From CAZNLL01 sp964573885 (lineage in GTDB: Bacteria > Desulfobacterota > DSM-4660 > Desulfatiglandales > Desulfatiglandaceae): 42,966 nucleotides of DNA. Where the stretch lies: the NCBI GenBank assembly GCA_964573885.1, contig CAZNLL010000016.1, positions 1 through 42,966 of the forward strand, given 5' to 3'. Below are positions 42,257 to 42,966 of the stretch, piece after piece. The notes under the pieces are model-generated. The model had not been told where the DNA came from. It was given only the letters and a program-made list of their open reading frames with translations, and did not search any database. Position 1 is the first letter of the stretch. Every line of letters starts with the position of its first letter. Both the position numbers and the translations under genes were made by a program.

Positions 42257-42274
42257 GCCTATTCCGAAATAGGC
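42257..42274 (-). promoter_or_regulatory. Leader hairpin of the DUF1134-like gene
   Basis: GCCTATT (42257-42263) and AATAGGC (42268-42274) form a 7-bp stem with a 4-base CCGA loop, inside the predicted 5' leader of the DUF1134-like message. It has no T-run after it on the minus strand, so it is more likely to stabilise the message or to bind a regulator. Confidence 0.4.
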
Positions 42275-42305
42275 CTTAAAACTCCAGGAATTAAACGTCA
42301 GACAT

Positions 42306-42334
42306 TCAATACTCCACCTCAATAGCCAAGTCAA
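42306..42334 (-). promoter_or_regulatory. Promoter of the DUF1134-like gene
   Basis: On the minus strand TTGACT (42334-42329), a 17-base spacer and TATTGA (42311-42306) form a reasonable sigma70 pair. Transcription would begin near 42299, giving a leader of about 130 bases. Confidence 0.52.
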
Positions 42335-42377
42335 GACAAAAGAGCTCTTCTTTGAACGGCCGATCCCTTTCCGTCTT

Positions 42378-42911
42378 TTACCTCACCAGGTGCTTTTTGC
42401 GCCAGACTCTGGGGCTCATGTAATCCTCTTTAAGACGCCACATGCCCTTTTCCTTTTCCCGGGCCTCTTCTTCAGCTTCTACGTACGGGCTGATGTCGAA
42501 GTCTTCCGGAAGCCCCTCCTGGTGGGCCTCGGCCAGGCCCTGTTTGATCATTTCCAAGTTGATGTTTTTCTGGTTCCAGTAGATGACTCCCAGGATATTA
42601 TTGTCCGGATAGGGGGCCCTTCCATAGCCTTTCACCTTGACAGTCTTGTTTAAGACCATTCGCGTGAGGAAATCCTTGGCCTCCTGTCCATAAGGTTGTC
42701 CCTGAGGGTCGATGGGATTGGGGACTTCCGGGGCGTCGATGCCTATCAGCATAATATAGATGATGGTGCGGTCTTGCCTGGCCATGACCGTATCGCCGTC
42801 GTATACCCGGGTGATTTTAAACCGGTCTGCCAAGGATGAACCCGGAGTCAGCAGTAGGAATGCGGCCAAAAAGAGGAGGGTGGGCAAAGATCTTTTTTTC
42901 GATTTCATCAT
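42378..42911 (-). CDS. Secreted thermonuclease-fold protein lacking catalytic arginines
   Basis: A 177-residue protein of the staphylococcal nuclease (SNase) fold with a signal peptide (LPTLLFLAAFLLLTPGSSLA). The fold markers VYDGDTV (Asp40), LIGIDAPE (Asp59, Glu62), YGQEAKDFL and the end LEMIKQGLAEAH are present, matching calcium-site and catalytic-Glu positions of Nuc. The two catalytic arginines of Nuc (35 and 87) align with Met54 (YIMLIGIDAPE) and Asn105 (PDNNILGVIYW), so hydrolysis is doubtful. A C-terminal extension is rich in Glu/Lys (VEAEEEAREKEKGMW). ATG 42911 or 42908. A binding or structural role in the periplasm is possible. Confidence 0.85.
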   Translation of the reverse strand: MMKSKKRSLPTLLFLAAFLLLTPGSSLADRFKITRVYDGDTVMARQDRTIIYIMLIGIDAPEVPNPIDPQGQPYGQEAKDFLTRMVLNKTVKVKGYGRAPYPDNNILGVIYWNQKNINLEMIKQGLAEAHQEGLPEDFDISPYVEAEEEAREKEKGMWRLKEDYMSPRVWRKKHLVR

Positions 42912-42966
42912 TATTCTTAAGACCCTTTGTCTTCGGGTTCAGCCCAGACGATTTGACGCTTATTGA

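Noticed and set aside
1..42966. tRNA, rRNA or CRISPR arrays
   Set aside because: I looked for clover-leaf signatures, 16S/23S anchors and regularly spaced repeats and saw none.

Overview
The window looks like a chromosomal core segment from an anaerobic Desulfobacterota (deltaproteobacterial) bacterium. This is an inference from gene content and protein style, not from a search. The cues are an IHF-alpha with an inserted basic segment near the N-terminus, a short GNAT-type ArgA, a Gly-rich YajC, a LptF/LptG pair, TatB/TatC, and a butyryl-type acyl-CoA dehydrogenase. Base composition and codon style appear even throughout. I see no rRNA, tRNA, insertion sequence, prophage or CRISPR array. A 10-base N block at 9655-9664 marks an assembly gap inside grpE.

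Layout. 1-1646: lptF (cut by the window edge) and lptG, LPS export permeases. 1647-2042: a non-coding leader with a strong promoter and several hairpins. 2043-3579: acyl-CoA dehydrogenase and an IHF-alpha-like protein, convergent with clpB (3595-6183). 6436-14177: lytic transglycosylase, purC, an unusual receiver-domain protein, grpE, dnaK and a PBP-activator-like lipoprotein. 14180-19388 (minus strand): alr, argS, a SPOR protein, a GNAT ArgA-like enzyme, tatB and tatC, closely packed. 19711-30274 (plus): a DUF2065 protein, queA, tgt, yajC, secD, secF, a TPR membrane protein, a MutT-like Nudix enzyme, a cupin, an AAA ATPase and a DUF898-TPR fusion. 30266-36750 (minus): rplU, rpmA, obg, proB, proA, nadD, rsfS and a BepA-like M48 peptidase, from a good promoter before rplU. 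36874-42911: a Tat-signal polysaccharide deacetylase, a host-attachment-family protein, an HDOD protein with a hybrid histidine kinase, a DUF1134-like secreted protein and a thermonuclease-like protein.

How the genes fit together. Much of the window serves the envelope and protein traffic: LPS export (LptFG), Sec accessory translocase (YajC-SecDF), Tat translocase (TatBC), periplasmic quality control (BepA-like), wall remodelling (lytic transglycosylase, SPOR, LpoA-like lipoprotein, alanine racemase) and cytoplasmic chaperones (GrpE-DnaK, ClpB). The queA-tgt pair makes queuosine and is joined to yajC-secDF, a common arrangement. The ribosome/GTPase/proline/NAD block (rplU to rsfS) is a growth-linked operon.

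No clear new multigene system stands out. The best leads are structural oddities inside known families: a receiver domain with a roughly 65-residue insertion, a lytic transglycosylase whose catalytic domain carries a similar-sized basic insertion, a thermonuclease-fold protein lacking both catalytic arginines, a four-repeat DUF898 membrane module fused to TPRs, and a promoter followed by a hairpin and T7 run before a 61-residue membrane protein (possible attenuator or small RNA).
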